Of a stretch of DNA of 64,000 nt, positions 27,301 through 36,900 are shown in pieces. A model generated the notes under the pieces. It did not search any database. It worked only from the letters and a program-made list of their open reading frames with translations, and had not been told where the DNA came from. Every line of letters starts with the position of its first letter. Within the stretch, counting starts at the first letter, position 1. The position numbers and the translations under genes were made by a program. Where the stretch lies: assembly GCA_017939795.1 (NCBI GenBank), contig JAGBAA010000062.1, positions 1-64,000 on the forward strand. Reading direction: 5' to 3'. Source of the DNA: Thermoguttaceae bacterium (GTDB lineage: Bacteria > Planctomycetota > Planctomycetia > Pirellulales > Thermoguttaceae).

Positions 27301-30300
27301 GAAGAGGATCCGGAACCAGCGTCAGCCATCGCAATCGATCTGAAAGATTCGATTTGGGACGTCCCCATGACGTCTCCAGGAGTCTACTGCTCGATCGAGC
27401 AGCCGGATGCGGTCGCTTGGCACACGGCCACCCTGACCGGTCTCCGTCCTGCGGAACCGTTCCGGATCACGGCCAGTTACCTTCCGTACCTGAAAAATCC
27501 GGCAGTCGCCGTCATTTCGGTCGGTCAGAAAGAAGTGGAAGCACTCCGGGTGACGCCGTCTGAAGTGACGCTGGCACCGGGTCAGTCTCTCTCTCTGATG
27601 GTCGAAGCTAAAATTGCGGGAACGGACGGTTTCCGTGAAGTTGCTCCGGAGGCAGTCCGCTGGTCGATCCCGCGCAATGTACTCTGGACGGAAGCAGAAA
27701 ACGGCATCCGGCCGTTCGCAGCAGCTCCGGATGACGGAACGAACGCATTCACGTTGACGGCCAGCTTCGGCAAAAAGACGGCAGCGTGTCAGGTCACGGT
27801 CGCCGAGCCGAAACTCGATCCGAATGACCGCTCCGTAAAACTCATTCTTAAACGTCAGCCGGCCGGCGAATTTCTCCCGGTGGGCCAGTCCCAGAGCTAC
27901 GAGATCTGGATGGAAAAAGGCAGCGTTCGCGAACCTGCGCCGAATGTCTTCTGGACGCCGGATTTCTCAGGCAGATCCGTCCATTGGGACGCTCCGGTCC
28001 TGACCGCGCTGGAAGCTGGAGGTCCGGTCTTCCTGACAGCTCAGGTCGGTGAACGGCTCGTGACGTTCTGGACGCAGCCGATCGATACTTCGGTCCAGGG
28101 AGAAAGAGCGCCTCTGCGTGAGGGTCAGCCGGAAACGCTGCGCATTTTCAGCGATGATGGTGAAGAAGTCACTGTCCCGGTCGGTGCCGTGTACACGAAT
28201 TACTATGTGGAAGCTGAGTATCCGGACGGTTTCGTTCAGATCGTGACGAAAGACGCGACGCTGCACGCGGTCGCAGGCGATCCCCAGAGCGTGACTCCGG
28301 CAAACGGTGAGCTGGTCGCCGTAAAGAAAGGTTCCGTCACCTACGTCGCGGAATATGCCGGCGCAGAAACGGAAACGAAGCTGACGCTGAACGTAACGGA
28401 AGACGTCGACATTGATGAACTGCGTCTTGAGCCGGACAAGAGCATCCGCATGATGCCGGGTGAAACGGTCCAGTTCAAGCTCCATGGTTTCAAGGAAGGG
28501 AAGTCCGTTGGTCTTCTGACGGGGATGGGGAACATTGCGTGGAATTCTTCGGATCCCGCGATCGCCTCTCCGCAGGGCCCGGTCACGACTGCCAATGCAC
28601 TCGGCAAAGCGGACATCACGGCGACCCTTAATGGTGTGGTGAGTGCGCCGGCTGGAGTGGAAGTCGTCGCGACGATCGACGAAAAACTTGGTCCGACGGA
28701 CAACGTGATCAAAATGATGGTCGGTGAAAGCCGGCTGGTCGGAAAAGACTTTGCGCTGATCCGAGGAAACGTGGACTTCAGCATGCAGTGCACCGTGACT
28801 CCGCTGGTTCCGGACATCTGCGCGTACGATCCGTCACGTCATGCGCTGGTCGGCAAGACGCCGGGAGCCACGGACGTCATCTTTACCATGGGCGATAAAA
28901 AAGCCGTCATGCGCGCAGTCGTGGGCGGTGTGGATGCGGAAACGGTCCAGAAACTGCGTGAAAGCGGGAAAGTCCTCGTGGAACCGGCGGTCGTGACGCT
29001 GTCTGCCGGACAGATGATCGCACCGAGCGTTTACGCAGTGACCGACGATGGGATCCGTCTGGAACGCACCAACGGCGCGATCTTCCGCAGTACGGATCCG
29101 GAAATCGTGGAAGTCCGCGGTCTCTGGCTCTGTGCGAAGAAACCGGGGACGGTCGCGATCTCGGCACAGATCCCGGATGTTCCGGGACGGGCTTCGGAAG
29201 CTGCTTCCGTCACGGTCGATGCCAATCCGATCTCCGAGCTGGTCGTGGAACCCGGCATGATCCAGATGTCCACCGGCGACAAATCGAACCTCTTCATTCA
29301 GGGACGCAGCGCAAGCGGACTTCGCAGAATGTTTGAGCAGCCGGCACTGAAGGTCACGTCCGACGGACCGGCAGCCGCAATGAACGGCATCACGCTGGTC
29401 GAAGCCCGTTCGGCAGGTAAAGCAAACATTAACGTGGACTGGAACGGCGGTCAGCTCAAGAAGCAGATCCCTGTTCAGGTCGACGACAATCCGTACTCTG
29501 ATCTGGTGATCGATCCGCTCACGGCGACAGTCGCGGTGGGAGAAGGCCGTGCGTATCAGGTCACGGCAAAACGCGGCGGGCGTCTCTACGTCATCCAGCC
29601 AGACACGGGACTGGAGCTGACGACAAAAGACCCCAATATCGCAGTCGTACAGAACGGTCTGGTTTTCGGACGGTCTGTGGGGCGCACGTCGGTCATCGCG
29701 CGCTTTGCGGGTCTCGTTTCAGAAGGCATTCTGGAGGTCGTTGAACCCGGCACGATCCCGGCGAGCGTGGAAGCAGCGTACATCGATCCGGATGCTGCCG
29801 TCGTTTACCGTCCTGCCGACACGATCCTGGACGGCGGCGTGGTCGGCGTCACGAGTACGGACATTTTCGGTGAAGATGCCGTTCTGCCATACGTGACGGA
29901 GCCTGGCGTCGTAAACGGCACGGTCGTGGGCCTGCGTTTCATGGATTCGGCACTCCGTCTCTCAAAAACAGGTTCTGCAGTCGCGGTCGAGGTCTTTGAA
30001 GAACTCGCCGACGGCCGTCTCGGACGCAATGTTTCGGCTGATCCGGAACTCAAGCTGGACTTCAACCGTTCCACGACGACGGCAGAACTCAGCCGAGGCG
30101 CAGACGGCAGATACGTCGTGCGTCCTCTGGGCGAGAAACGCGGTACGGTCCTGGTGAACGCAACACTTGGCCCGCTGACCTCTGCGGTCCCGCTGGCGAT
30201 CAACATTGGCGACGTTTCCGCAGACGGTGCGTCTCTGGACGTCTTCCCCGGTCTCCTTTACCTAGTAGCGGGAGGTTCCGGAACACTGGATGCCGCGCAG

Positions 30301-31089
30301 GTGAACCCCGGAAACGGCACCATGCCGTTTGACGTCGCCTACGAGATCGTGCCTCCGGCAGATAATTCGATCGTTTCGGTCGGTACAGACGGACAGATCC
30401 GCGCGAATGCTCCGGGAAACGTAACGCTCGTAGTCAAGGCAGTCGATCCGGCAGGTACATTCAGCGGTCTGACGGCGACACTTCCGGTCACGGTATCTCC
30501 GCGTCTGAACCTGAAGATCACGCCGCAGACGCTCACGATCCGTGATGGCGAAACGACGCCGGCATTCGTCGTCTCTTCGATCGAGAATGGCGCAGAACGT
30601 CCGGTCGCCGCCGACATCGATTCGACGGACTCCTCGGTCCTCGCCTCGATGGGGAACGGCATTTTCCAGGCGGTCGGCCCGGGTAAGACGCAGGTTTGGG
30701 GGTCCTACATGGGGAACGAACTCTACGCGGACGTAACGGTCATCGGAGAACGCTACCTCAAGGTCGAAAGCGAACTCGGGAGCGACGATTCCGTGACGGG
30801 TGAATTTTCCATCCGATTCAGCGTCCTGGCAAGCAAAGACGAAGGCGCACTGGAGTACCGAGTCTACCAGGAAGGTCAGGCCCCGTCCGATGTCTGGATG
30901 CCGGCATCTCCGGCTCCGGATGGTCAGGTCATTTCGATCGAGAGTCCGAAGATCGACGGACGTTTCGGAAACGACCACGTTTACCGCCTGATCATCGAAT
31001 CCAGAACAAGGGGGCAGCAGAACATTCAGCAGTACCCGTGCAGTTTCCGTCTCTTCCATCAGGGACGCCAGCTGCAGAACGTCAACTGA
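24304..31089 (+). CDS. Giant membrane-anchored protein with many bacterial Ig-like (Big_2) domains
   Basis: A 2261-residue protein. Residues 1-205 should be cytoplasmic and include a zinc-binding set C169/C174 and C188/C191 (CPIC), followed by a basic stretch and one membrane helix at about 209-231 (FYSALILLLLLVGWVTW). The rest is a long chain of beta-sandwich modules of about 85-100 residues with the Big_2/invasin-like pattern: 'V.P....V..GQS..L.V...' opening and 'G.A.I.A..G' closing strands, for example LRVTPSEVTLAPGQSLSLMV and LVVEPGMIQMSTGD. Two acidic Ala-rich linkers lie near 730-780 and 955-1005. The last ~75 residues form a different beta domain. There is no cleavable signal, so the zinc-ribbon head stays inside while the arm is outside. 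It starts the cluster with SrfC- and SrfB-like genes. Function unknown; an adhesin, a scaffold or a stalk is possible. Confidence 0.8.
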   Translation: MAKAFLRIDLSENGKFFHPVALEPGCPLIDPTNANDRILFRWFRGMTPEPEWADENCEIIQYYLRNDQGARLEDIEEVQPVTNQDLKELLASEIERLQLRFDAIRPVSTTEKILYQRLSEEFRDLIENTKRPDRTYYFFKYQDGGGFWRLIWIPGYTPKSQEGGTPMICDDEECSQLYLRLPKAKAACPICAHVPTAKRKAIEAARRKRNFYSALILLLLLVGWVTWNQFTLLVKPGVCETPVGTQVDFRIMTPGLDGFGLLLSKDVTQSVLRASEDPAVAAFLENGTQKLLAVTPGETNVKFQTGLRRKTLKFKVIPPTAAHSVWIESSRENLAVGTTAQVRLLGKFSEDGTVADLTQAAVWEIPANSPIYFNDGFIEAKSTGKAQLKAAYIAPGDTQKKEAVLELTVTKEPVFTEIAIELPNEGILDPAARVNYRVFGKTAEKAEFDLTGSSKLTWNVTPANVLTYRGAQLETNAPGAGNLAVSYVQNGKKLDASAAFTVGTNEKLAGFQVFPAAAEMAVDQKLPVSILCADLSTVRAVSSNPEIVEVDQNMNLIARDAGEAQVTFTDGSSEIVMPVKTAAAKADALHVLPPRVNVPQDHASNILFLAETGSQFHLLANDAADLIAEPDEAFAKVDPIRKSIFGRSGTTTPELAVYGYQNQQADVEVAVHVPPLKFEIRPEKELKLPLGLCQTFTGIAQYGDGVTAFVDNSRIAWSISPDPEGAAQAPKTEDAAKNADGASDEASEENADGENAEEASDAEENTENNAADGAKDTSQTVGTPGLKFENGRAMAYAEGAGPYQVRGTYCAQESAPVTITTVEAADVELAITVDRPLRIEGEAGKAFLTGRTADGDVELVPGLAKFTSTASDKVAVIDEKDGVFKAVLQGSARLNAEHPASKKAASLDLQVVHPRHLEMYWAPDALDLAVGEVAPFQLRLKVRDPKLLRAAMADAEKKADTVQNAGRTEDAAPADENAEGQNTADADGKIAEEAEDADAEEDPEPASAIAIDLKDSIWDVPMTSPGVYCSIEQPDAVAWHTATLTGLRPAEPFRITASYLPYLKNPAVAVISVGQKEVEALRVTPSEVTLAPGQSLSLMVEAKIAGTDGFREVAPEAVRWSIPRNVLWTEAENGIRPFAAAPDDGTNAFTLTASFGKKTAACQVTVAEPKLDPNDRSVKLILKRQPAGEFLPVGQSQSYEIWMEKGSVREPAPNVFWTPDFSGRSVHWDAPVLTALEAGGPVFLTAQVGERLVTFWTQPIDTSVQGERAPLREGQPETLRIFSDDGEEVTVPVGAVYTNYYVEAEYPDGFVQIVTKDATLHAVAGDPQSVTPANGELVAVKKGSVTYVAEYAGAETETKLTLNVTEDVDIDELRLEPDKSIRMMPGETVQFKLHGFKEGKSVGLLTGMGNIAWNSSDPAIASPQGPVTTANALGKADITATLNGVVSAPAGVEVVATIDEKLGPTDNVIKMMVGESRLVGKDFALIRGNVDFSMQCTVTPLVPDICAYDPSRHALVGKTPGATDVIFTMGDKKAVMRAVVGGVDAETVQKLRESGKVLVEPAVVTLSAGQMIAPSVYAVTDDGIRLERTNGAIFRSTDPEIVEVRGLWLCAKKPGTVAISAQIPDVPGRASEAASVTVDANPISELVVEPGMIQMSTGDKSNLFIQGRSASGLRRMFEQPALKVTSDGPAAAMNGITLVEARSAGKANINVDWNGGQLKKQIPVQVDDNPYSDLVIDPLTATVAVGEGRAYQVTAKRGGRLYVIQPDTGLELTTKDPNIAVVQNGLVFGRSVGRTSVIARFAGLVSEGILEVVEPGTIPASVEAAYIDPDAAVVYRPADTILDGGVVGVTSTDIFGEDAVLPYVTEPGVVNGTVVGLRFMDSALRLSKTGSAVAVEVFEELADGRLGRNVSADPELKLDFNRSTTTAELSRGADGRYVVRPLGEKRGTVLVNATLGPLTSAVPLAINIGDVSADGASLDVFPGLLYLVAGGSGTLDAAQVNPGNGTMPFDVAYEIVPPADNSIVSVGTDGQIRANAPGNVTLVVKAVDPAGTFSGLTATLPVTVSPRLNLKITPQTLTIRDGETTPAFVVSSIENGAERPVAADIDSTDSSVLASMGNGIFQAVGPGKTQVWGSYMGNELYADVTVIGERYLKVESELGSDDSVTGEFSIRFSVLASKDEGALEYRVYQEGQAPSDVWMPASPAPDGQVISIESPKIDGRFGNDHVYRLIIESRTRGQQNIQQYPCSFRLFHQGRQLQNVN

Positions 31090-31121
31090 CGCATCAGGTT
31101 TCGGTCCGGTCACCCCGACAT

Positions 31122-31150
31122 TGCCGGCATCCGTTCGCGGGATGCTGGCA
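31122..31150. other. GC-rich intergenic hairpin between the giant gene and the SrfC-like gene
   Basis: TGCCGGCATCC (31122-31132) pairs with GGATGCTGGCA (31140-31150), one G-T pair, loop of seven bases. No T run follows, so it is more likely an RNA processing or stability element than a terminator. Confidence 0.6.
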
Positions 31151-31239
31151 GAGTTCGGAAAACAGGCCGGCTGAAACATCATACCGTATTTGATTTTCCA
31201 CTTTTCAACCTTTTTCAACCAAGCACAAACGAGAGATTT

Positions 31240-33831
31240 ATGGGATTTCCAGATGAACGCGATCGTCAGATCATCCGCCAGGCGGATCAGGTAGAAAGAT
31301 TGGCGACAGACATTTGCGATTGGCTCGCCGAATTCAATTCAGACCGCCGGAAGGTGGATCTGCTTCCGATCCCCGAAAGCGACGAGTTTGAGATTCTCCA
31401 GCTGCGCCGACTGGCCAGCAGTCTGTACACGTCGTCGAAAGTGCCTGTAGCTGCGGCCGTTTACGGCCCGTCGCAGGTAGGAAAAAGTCTGTTCATGGGG
31501 CAGGTGCTCCGAGCGCAGAGCGAAGCATTCAGCCCGCTGGGACGCGATGAAGCGCATGGCGAACCGGCGTACTATAAAGACCTCTCGTTCAACACGGACC
31601 TGAACCCGCAGTCCGGCTCTAACGAAGCGACGGCTCTGGTGACGCGATTCACGACGAAAGACCGAATTTCGGAAAGTGTTTCCCCGGAATATCCGGTCAT
31701 GGTGAAGGCACTGACGCGCGTGGAATGGATCCGCGTTCTGGCTCGCGGTTTCCACGTGGAATGCCGCGGCCAGGATTTCCCGTGGGACGAATCGCATTTA
31801 GACAAAATGCTCGAGGACATGTCGCGGCAGTACCCCGGCACGAGCGTTGACCGACGCTGGCGCATGGACATCATCGACGCGTACTCGTACATGCGGACCG
31901 TTGACCGCCGCGGGTACCCGACGAAGGAAGCGATCCTCAGTGCGCTTCTGAGCCGATACATGCTCTCGGAAGAAGGCTACATCAAAGCGTGCGGCGAGAT
32001 TTTCTGGGGCGGCTGGAAGTCGCTGACGGATCTTTTCATCCGAATCAACAAATTCCTGGAAAAACTCGCCAATTCCCCCGAGCCGGCGATCCTCGTGCAC
32101 TGGGCAGGCGTTCGTTTCCTGCTCGACTCGCAGAGATCCAAGGTCCATGAGCGCAAAAACTCGCTCTGCTTCACGCGCGTGGACTGGGCGGATTTCCATC
32201 TCCGTCAGCGCAAGGAATGGTACGTACTTGAGTACTCGCCGGGAAGCGGAAACGGCGACGAAGACCTCGAAACGATCCAGGCCGCCATGCTGGAGCTTGT
32301 CCTCCCGATCCTCCCGCACCGTCTGAATGACGACTGGCGCAAGGTCATCGAGCAGATGGACTTCCTCGACATTCCGGGGATGCGTGCCGGACGTCAGGGG
32401 GCCGAACAGGGCAAGCGTACCGATGCGGACAAGCTGGAAGAACAGATGGAGATCGTGAAGCGCGGCAAGGTCGCGTACCTTTTCGAGCGTTTTACGGACG
32501 AGCTTCAGATCCAGACGCTGATCCTCCTTTCCCGCGGCGGAAACCTCGAAGTCACGTCGCAGATGAAGCACCACATCGACAAATGGGGCCGAGCGCGCTA
32601 TGGCGAAAAGTACTGGCCGAGCAAGGTCACGGACGAACTTCCCGCACTGTTCATCGGCATGACGGGGATCGACGAAGAATTCCGCAACCGTCAGGAATAC
32701 GCAGATAAAGGACTCTATCAGCAGCGTCTCGGACAGCTGGTCGACACGCTGGGCCCGGTCATGACGGACTTCGGCGGACGCGGAAAGGCCTTCACGAACA
32801 CCTACCCGCTCCGCTACCCCGGAACGTGGGACACGGATGAGCCGCAGCGTCTGAAAGATGACCCGGAAAAATGGGTCCGCGCCGGAAAAGCATTCCTGGA
32901 ATCCGAACGGGTCCAGGAATACACCGCCAACCCGGAAATGAAGTGGAAGGCAGCCATGACGGACGGCGACGGCGGACTTTCGCTCATCAGTGCCGGTATC
33001 CGCGCGGTCACGACGGCGACCGACAAGCAGAATCAGCTGGAAAAGGAAGTGAACGACGTCCTGAACCGCATTCTCCTCCTTGCCCGTGACTGGGTCGTGG
33101 ACCCCGATGCGAATGTGGACCGCGAGAAACGCGTACGTGCGGCAGAAAAGGTCGTGAACTGGCTCACGGACGATCCGGAACGCGTTTACGAAAGAGTTTA
33201 CGCGCTTCAGGAAACGCTTTCCGTCCCGGAAGGTGAAAGCTGGCAGCTGGCCGACTGCACGGACACAGGGAAACGTTTCGGCGACCCGATCCCGAAATCG
33301 CTGCGCGACTTCCTCCACGAGTGGGCGACGAAGCAGGTCCCGAAACGCTGGGAGCAGTACACAAAATCGAACGACCGCGGTGCGCCATGGCTCTCGGGTG
33401 ACGACCTGAACACGTTCGTGCGCTACCTGCGCGACTACCTGACCAGCTCACACTGTATCGACACCCTGCTTGGCGAACTGAATCCGGTCTGCAATCTGAA
33501 GACGCGCGACGAAGCGGCCCGACGGTATGCCCGCCGCAAGTACGTGAAGATGATCATCGACGACTACGTCATGAATCCTGGTCCGACGCAGGCTGCGATC
33601 GCTCCTCCACAGCTCGAAGCGGACGAAGAGGAACGCGAACCGCACGAAAAACCGCTGGACTACTACGCGAACTACGGACAGACGGCCACGTTCATGAAGC
33701 GTTGGTGCGAGCGTCTCCCGGAAGCACTGGCACTCGGTGCTGGCGACCACATCCAGATCCCGCCGGGAAATGCGGAACTCATTCAGATCCTGGAGCCGTT
33801 TGAACGTATTCTGGCCCAGATGAAAGACTGA
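31240..33831 (+). CDS. SrfC-like dynamin-type P-loop GTPase
   Basis: An 863-residue protein that matches the 'putative virulence factor' SrfC group by its N-terminus and partner. Walker A is GPSQVGKS at 76-83, and a G3-like DIPG lies in EQMDFLDIPGMRAGRQ near 373, followed by a helical stretch of dynamin-like type with LFERFTDELQIQTLILLSRGG and LPALFIGMTGIDEEFRN. The C-terminal third is alpha-helical, with many acidic and basic residues and no membrane segment. SrfC in enterobacteria is encoded with SrfA and SrfB; its molecular role is not settled. GAGAG stands six bases before the ATG. The next gene downstream is the SrfB-like ATPase, which supports the assignment. Confidence 0.75.
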   Translation: MGFPDERDRQIIRQADQVERLATDICDWLAEFNSDRRKVDLLPIPESDEFEILQLRRLASSLYTSSKVPVAAAVYGPSQVGKSLFMGQVLRAQSEAFSPLGRDEAHGEPAYYKDLSFNTDLNPQSGSNEATALVTRFTTKDRISESVSPEYPVMVKALTRVEWIRVLARGFHVECRGQDFPWDESHLDKMLEDMSRQYPGTSVDRRWRMDIIDAYSYMRTVDRRGYPTKEAILSALLSRYMLSEEGYIKACGEIFWGGWKSLTDLFIRINKFLEKLANSPEPAILVHWAGVRFLLDSQRSKVHERKNSLCFTRVDWADFHLRQRKEWYVLEYSPGSGNGDEDLETIQAAMLELVLPILPHRLNDDWRKVIEQMDFLDIPGMRAGRQGAEQGKRTDADKLEEQMEIVKRGKVAYLFERFTDELQIQTLILLSRGGNLEVTSQMKHHIDKWGRARYGEKYWPSKVTDELPALFIGMTGIDEEFRNRQEYADKGLYQQRLGQLVDTLGPVMTDFGGRGKAFTNTYPLRYPGTWDTDEPQRLKDDPEKWVRAGKAFLESERVQEYTANPEMKWKAAMTDGDGGLSLISAGIRAVTTATDKQNQLEKEVNDVLNRILLLARDWVVDPDANVDREKRVRAAEKVVNWLTDDPERVYERVYALQETLSVPEGESWQLADCTDTGKRFGDPIPKSLRDFLHEWATKQVPKRWEQYTKSNDRGAPWLSGDDLNTFVRYLRDYLTSSHCIDTLLGELNPVCNLKTRDEAARRYARRKYVKMIIDDYVMNPGPTQAAIAPPQLEADEEEREPHEKPLDYYANYGQTATFMKRWCERLPEALALGAGDHIQIPPGNAELIQILEPFERILAQMKD

Positions 33832-33860
33832 CCCCGATTCCTTCGGCAGTCATCCAGAAA

Positions 33861-33891
33861 GCGCAGAGTCCGTGAAAATGCGGCTCTGCGC
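33861..33891. other. Intergenic hairpin between the SrfC-like and SrfB-like genes
   Basis: GCGCAGAG (33861-33868) pairs with CTCTGCGC (33884-33891), extended by two weaker pairs. The rest of the 223-base gap 33832-34054 holds no gene. Confidence 0.6.
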
Positions 33892-34054
33892 ACGAGAAAT
33901 TAAAAAAATCCAATTCAGAAACCCCCTAAAGATCTCCATCAAGATCCGCACAGACTGTGTCTTTTTTGAGACGCACTCACTGAATGGTCGACCGACGCAG
34001 TATTGGTTCGGAATTTGATGTGAAGTCAGAAATTTACGGAAAACGAGAAACAAA

Positions 34055-36877
34055 ATGCACATTCTTTTCGCGAACACCGGAGTTCAGGTCATTTGCGTTC
34101 CGCTCAAGGGCGGCGCGCGCTACACGGTAAACCAGATCGGCAACGGCTGGCAGCGTACGAAATGCGGACTTGCGGAAGAGCAGGACCAGAATTCGAAAAA
34201 GCGCAATGCCCAGCCGGCGGAATCCACAGCAGTGGAATTCCCGTTCATTCAATGGCAGATCATTCAGGGAACGACGACCAAAATGTACCTGGCGGTCGAC
34301 ACGACCTGCGGCGACACGGAGATCGGCTATTTCTGCGATGCGAACTCACTCACGGGTGACCATATCATCAATCTGGAAAACATCCAGGACCTCAACGGAC
34401 AGCCGCTGCGCGGGGTTCCGATGACCGAGATCTGCATCCGGCCGGCCGCCGCGGTCGCGGGCGACGCAAAACACGTCCACATGGTGGTGGACTTCGGAAA
34501 CAGCCGTACCGGCGCACTTCTTCTGGAGGTCGTCGGCGAGATCTCACAGACGCCGCAGATGCTCCCGTTCGAGCTGACGAACCGCTACCATCTGGATGCC
34601 TGGGACGATGAAGGACAGTACCTGCGCAATCCGGGAGCACGCTGGTTCTCCTCAAAATCCCACTGGTGCAATACGCCGTATCTGCCGCCGCAGATGATGC
34701 GCAAGATCGAGTACCAGCAGATCGACGAAGGAGGCGAGAAACGCGGCTGGTTCGGTTTCGGAAAATCATCTTCCAAAGTCCGGACGAACAAAGTGGAAGT
34801 TGCCCGACGTCCCGACATTTTCGAGGACTTCTCCATGGTCCGCATGGGTAAGGAGGCGGACGACATCCTGCAGGTCATCGCGACAGACGACGACATCCGG
34901 ACGGGCGTCAGCTCTCCGAAACGTTACCTTTGGGCCGATGATGCAAGTTGGCTGGAAGGCGCTAACTGGCACATGGCAGACCCGTACGACCGCGAACAGA
35001 GCCGGACGTATTGCGGCACGCTGCGCGGTTCGCTTCTGAAATTCATCCACGAAGACGACAATGACTTCCTTCTGAAGGAAACAGGCGTTCGTGCACAGGA
35101 CTTCGCTCCAGAAACTCCGCTGAAACCGCGTCACGCACCGCGTGCGCTGATGACCGGCGCGATTTACGAACTGCTCGCGCAGGCATACACTTACGTCAAC
35201 TCGATCGCCTACCGGATGCAGTCCGGTGACGCAGGCCGCGCCCGCGAGATCCGCACCCTGACGCTGACCTATCCCAGCGGCATGATCTCCGAAGAAAAAG
35301 AACGTCTGGAGAAACAGGTCCAGAAAGCGATCGAGATCTTCAGCATGACTCTCGGCCGCCATCAGCACGTCAAGCCGCTTCTGAATCTCTCGATCGATGA
35401 AGCGAGTGCGGTCCACCTGACCTACATTTGGAGCGAACTGCGTCTTCTGGGACAGGATCCGCGCATCTGGTTCGAGTCGCTCCATCAGGAACGCTCCAAT
35501 CCGGAAGAGAAAAAGGAAGAAGAAGCTCCGGCGGCTCCGATGCTTGGCTCCCCGGCTTCCCGTCGGCGCATGGGCGCGATGCGCGGTGCGGCTCCAAAGG
35601 AAGAATTTGGTGAAAAGAATCACGAAGTGCGTCTTGCGTGCATCGACATCGGCGGCGGAACCTCCGACCTCATGATCGCGAAGTACAATTTCGAGTCGAA
35701 GATCGACGACAGTATCCGCGGCAAAGTCCTCCATCAGGACGGTATCTCGCTGGCGGGCGACCAGCTGGCGAAACGCCTTCTGGAACGCATCATCATTCCG
35801 GCATTTGCCGACACGATCGCGATGGATGAAGAAGATGTAAAGCTCATGTTCGGTCCGGAAGTTCCGCGCAACCGAGAGTTCCGTTCTCAGCGCATCACGT
35901 GGATGAACCGTCTCTTTATTCCGCTCGCCCAGCAGTACCTCACTCTGGCGACAGACGGGATCACCGATGAGCCGGTGAACCACATGGATCCGGAGATCAT
36001 CGATCCGGCGATCCTCGAATCGCTTCAGCGTGTTTTCGACAAACTGCGCGGTCCCGGCTACTACAATCTGCAGCAGGACATGGAGCTTTACTTCCATCCG
36101 CAGGAATTTGAAGACGTCGTCATCGAAGTGTTTGACGAACTGATCTTCGACTTCTGCAAACGCTGCATCGACTACCAGGTCGACGCCGTCCTGCTTGCGG
36201 GTCAGCCGTCGAAACTCGGTTTCATTCAGAAACTCGTCCGCATGTACCTTCCGCTCCCGCCGTCCCGTATCGTTCCGATGTTCCACCACTATGCGGGCAA
36301 CTGGTATCCGTACCAGGACGAAAAAGGACGTCTTCCGGGCATCATCATCGACCCGAAAAGCCCGGTCGTCGTCGGTGCGGCGATCAACTTTATGGCAACG
36401 AACGGCATGCTGCCGCAGTTCAAGTTCGAGATGGAAGAACGCACGGACGAAAACTCCTACTATTGGGGCGTCATGAGCGATTCGACGAGCGGGATCCGTC
36501 CGGAACGTATTCTCTTCTCGCCGGCAGAAGAGAACACGCGCGAAGACATCATTGAGTTCCGCACCAGTTCCCAGCGGGTCATCATCGGCCGCAAGATGAG
36601 TCCGATCGAAACGGCACAGGCCTCTCCGATCTACGTCATCAAGATGGACGTCGGCGACAGAATTGGACGTACAGACGTTTCGATCAAGATCAAGCGCCAC
36701 AAGGCGGAAGCCGGACGTGACGAAAATCTGGAAGTCGATTCCGTCAGCGGTGTTGTGGCTGGAGAAGATGCCGTCCTCGGAGAAAACGTCTTCTTCAACT
36801 GGCGTACACTTGCCGACGAACGCTACTATCTCGACACCGGAGGCCTGGACAATATCGAACTTGGCGGTGCGATTTAA
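34055..36877 (+). CDS. SrfB-like ATPase with Hsp70/actin fold
   Basis: A 940-residue protein resembling virulence protein SrfB. It carries the two phosphate-binding loops of the actin/Hsp70 superfamily: VDFGNSRTGALLLEV near 146 (phosphate 1) and CIDIGGGTSDLMIAKY near 528 (phosphate 2). A long insert between them includes an Ala/Pro-rich linker near 490. Later segments such as AVLLAGQPSKLGFIQKLV match the adenosine motif of Hsp70-type proteins, and SPVVVGAAINFMA follows. The early segment FELTNRYHLDAWDDEGQYLRNP is typical of the family. No membrane helix or signal is seen, so it should act in the cytoplasm as an ATP-driven chaperone-like or assembly protein. The following gene encodes a GrpE-like partner, 23 bases downstream. 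Confidence 0.75.
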   Translation: MHILFANTGVQVICVPLKGGARYTVNQIGNGWQRTKCGLAEEQDQNSKKRNAQPAESTAVEFPFIQWQIIQGTTTKMYLAVDTTCGDTEIGYFCDANSLTGDHIINLENIQDLNGQPLRGVPMTEICIRPAAAVAGDAKHVHMVVDFGNSRTGALLLEVVGEISQTPQMLPFELTNRYHLDAWDDEGQYLRNPGARWFSSKSHWCNTPYLPPQMMRKIEYQQIDEGGEKRGWFGFGKSSSKVRTNKVEVARRPDIFEDFSMVRMGKEADDILQVIATDDDIRTGVSSPKRYLWADDASWLEGANWHMADPYDREQSRTYCGTLRGSLLKFIHEDDNDFLLKETGVRAQDFAPETPLKPRHAPRALMTGAIYELLAQAYTYVNSIAYRMQSGDAGRAREIRTLTLTYPSGMISEEKERLEKQVQKAIEIFSMTLGRHQHVKPLLNLSIDEASAVHLTYIWSELRLLGQDPRIWFESLHQERSNPEEKKEEEAPAAPMLGSPASRRRMGAMRGAAPKEEFGEKNHEVRLACIDIGGGTSDLMIAKYNFESKIDDSIRGKVLHQDGISLAGDQLAKRLLERIIIPAFADTIAMDEEDVKLMFGPEVPRNREFRSQRITWMNRLFIPLAQQYLTLATDGITDEPVNHMDPEIIDPAILESLQRVFDKLRGPGYYNLQQDMELYFHPQEFEDVVIEVFDELIFDFCKRCIDYQVDAVLLAGQPSKLGFIQKLVRMYLPLPPSRIVPMFHHYAGNWYPYQDEKGRLPGIIIDPKSPVVVGAAINFMATNGMLPQFKFEMEERTDENSYYWGVMSDSTSGIRPERILFSPAEENTREDIIEFRTSSQRVIIGRKMSPIETAQASPIYVIKMDVGDRIGRTDVSIKIKRHKAEAGRDENLEVDSVSGVVAGEDAVLGENVFFNWRTLADERYYLDTGGLDNIELGGAI

Positions 36878-36900
36878 GCCCGAAGTGAAAGGAGAGCACG

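Noticed and set aside
31798-33318. Minus-strand open frame of 506 codons opposite the SrfC-like gene
   Set aside because: Same kind of antisense shadow; no domain, no start signal.
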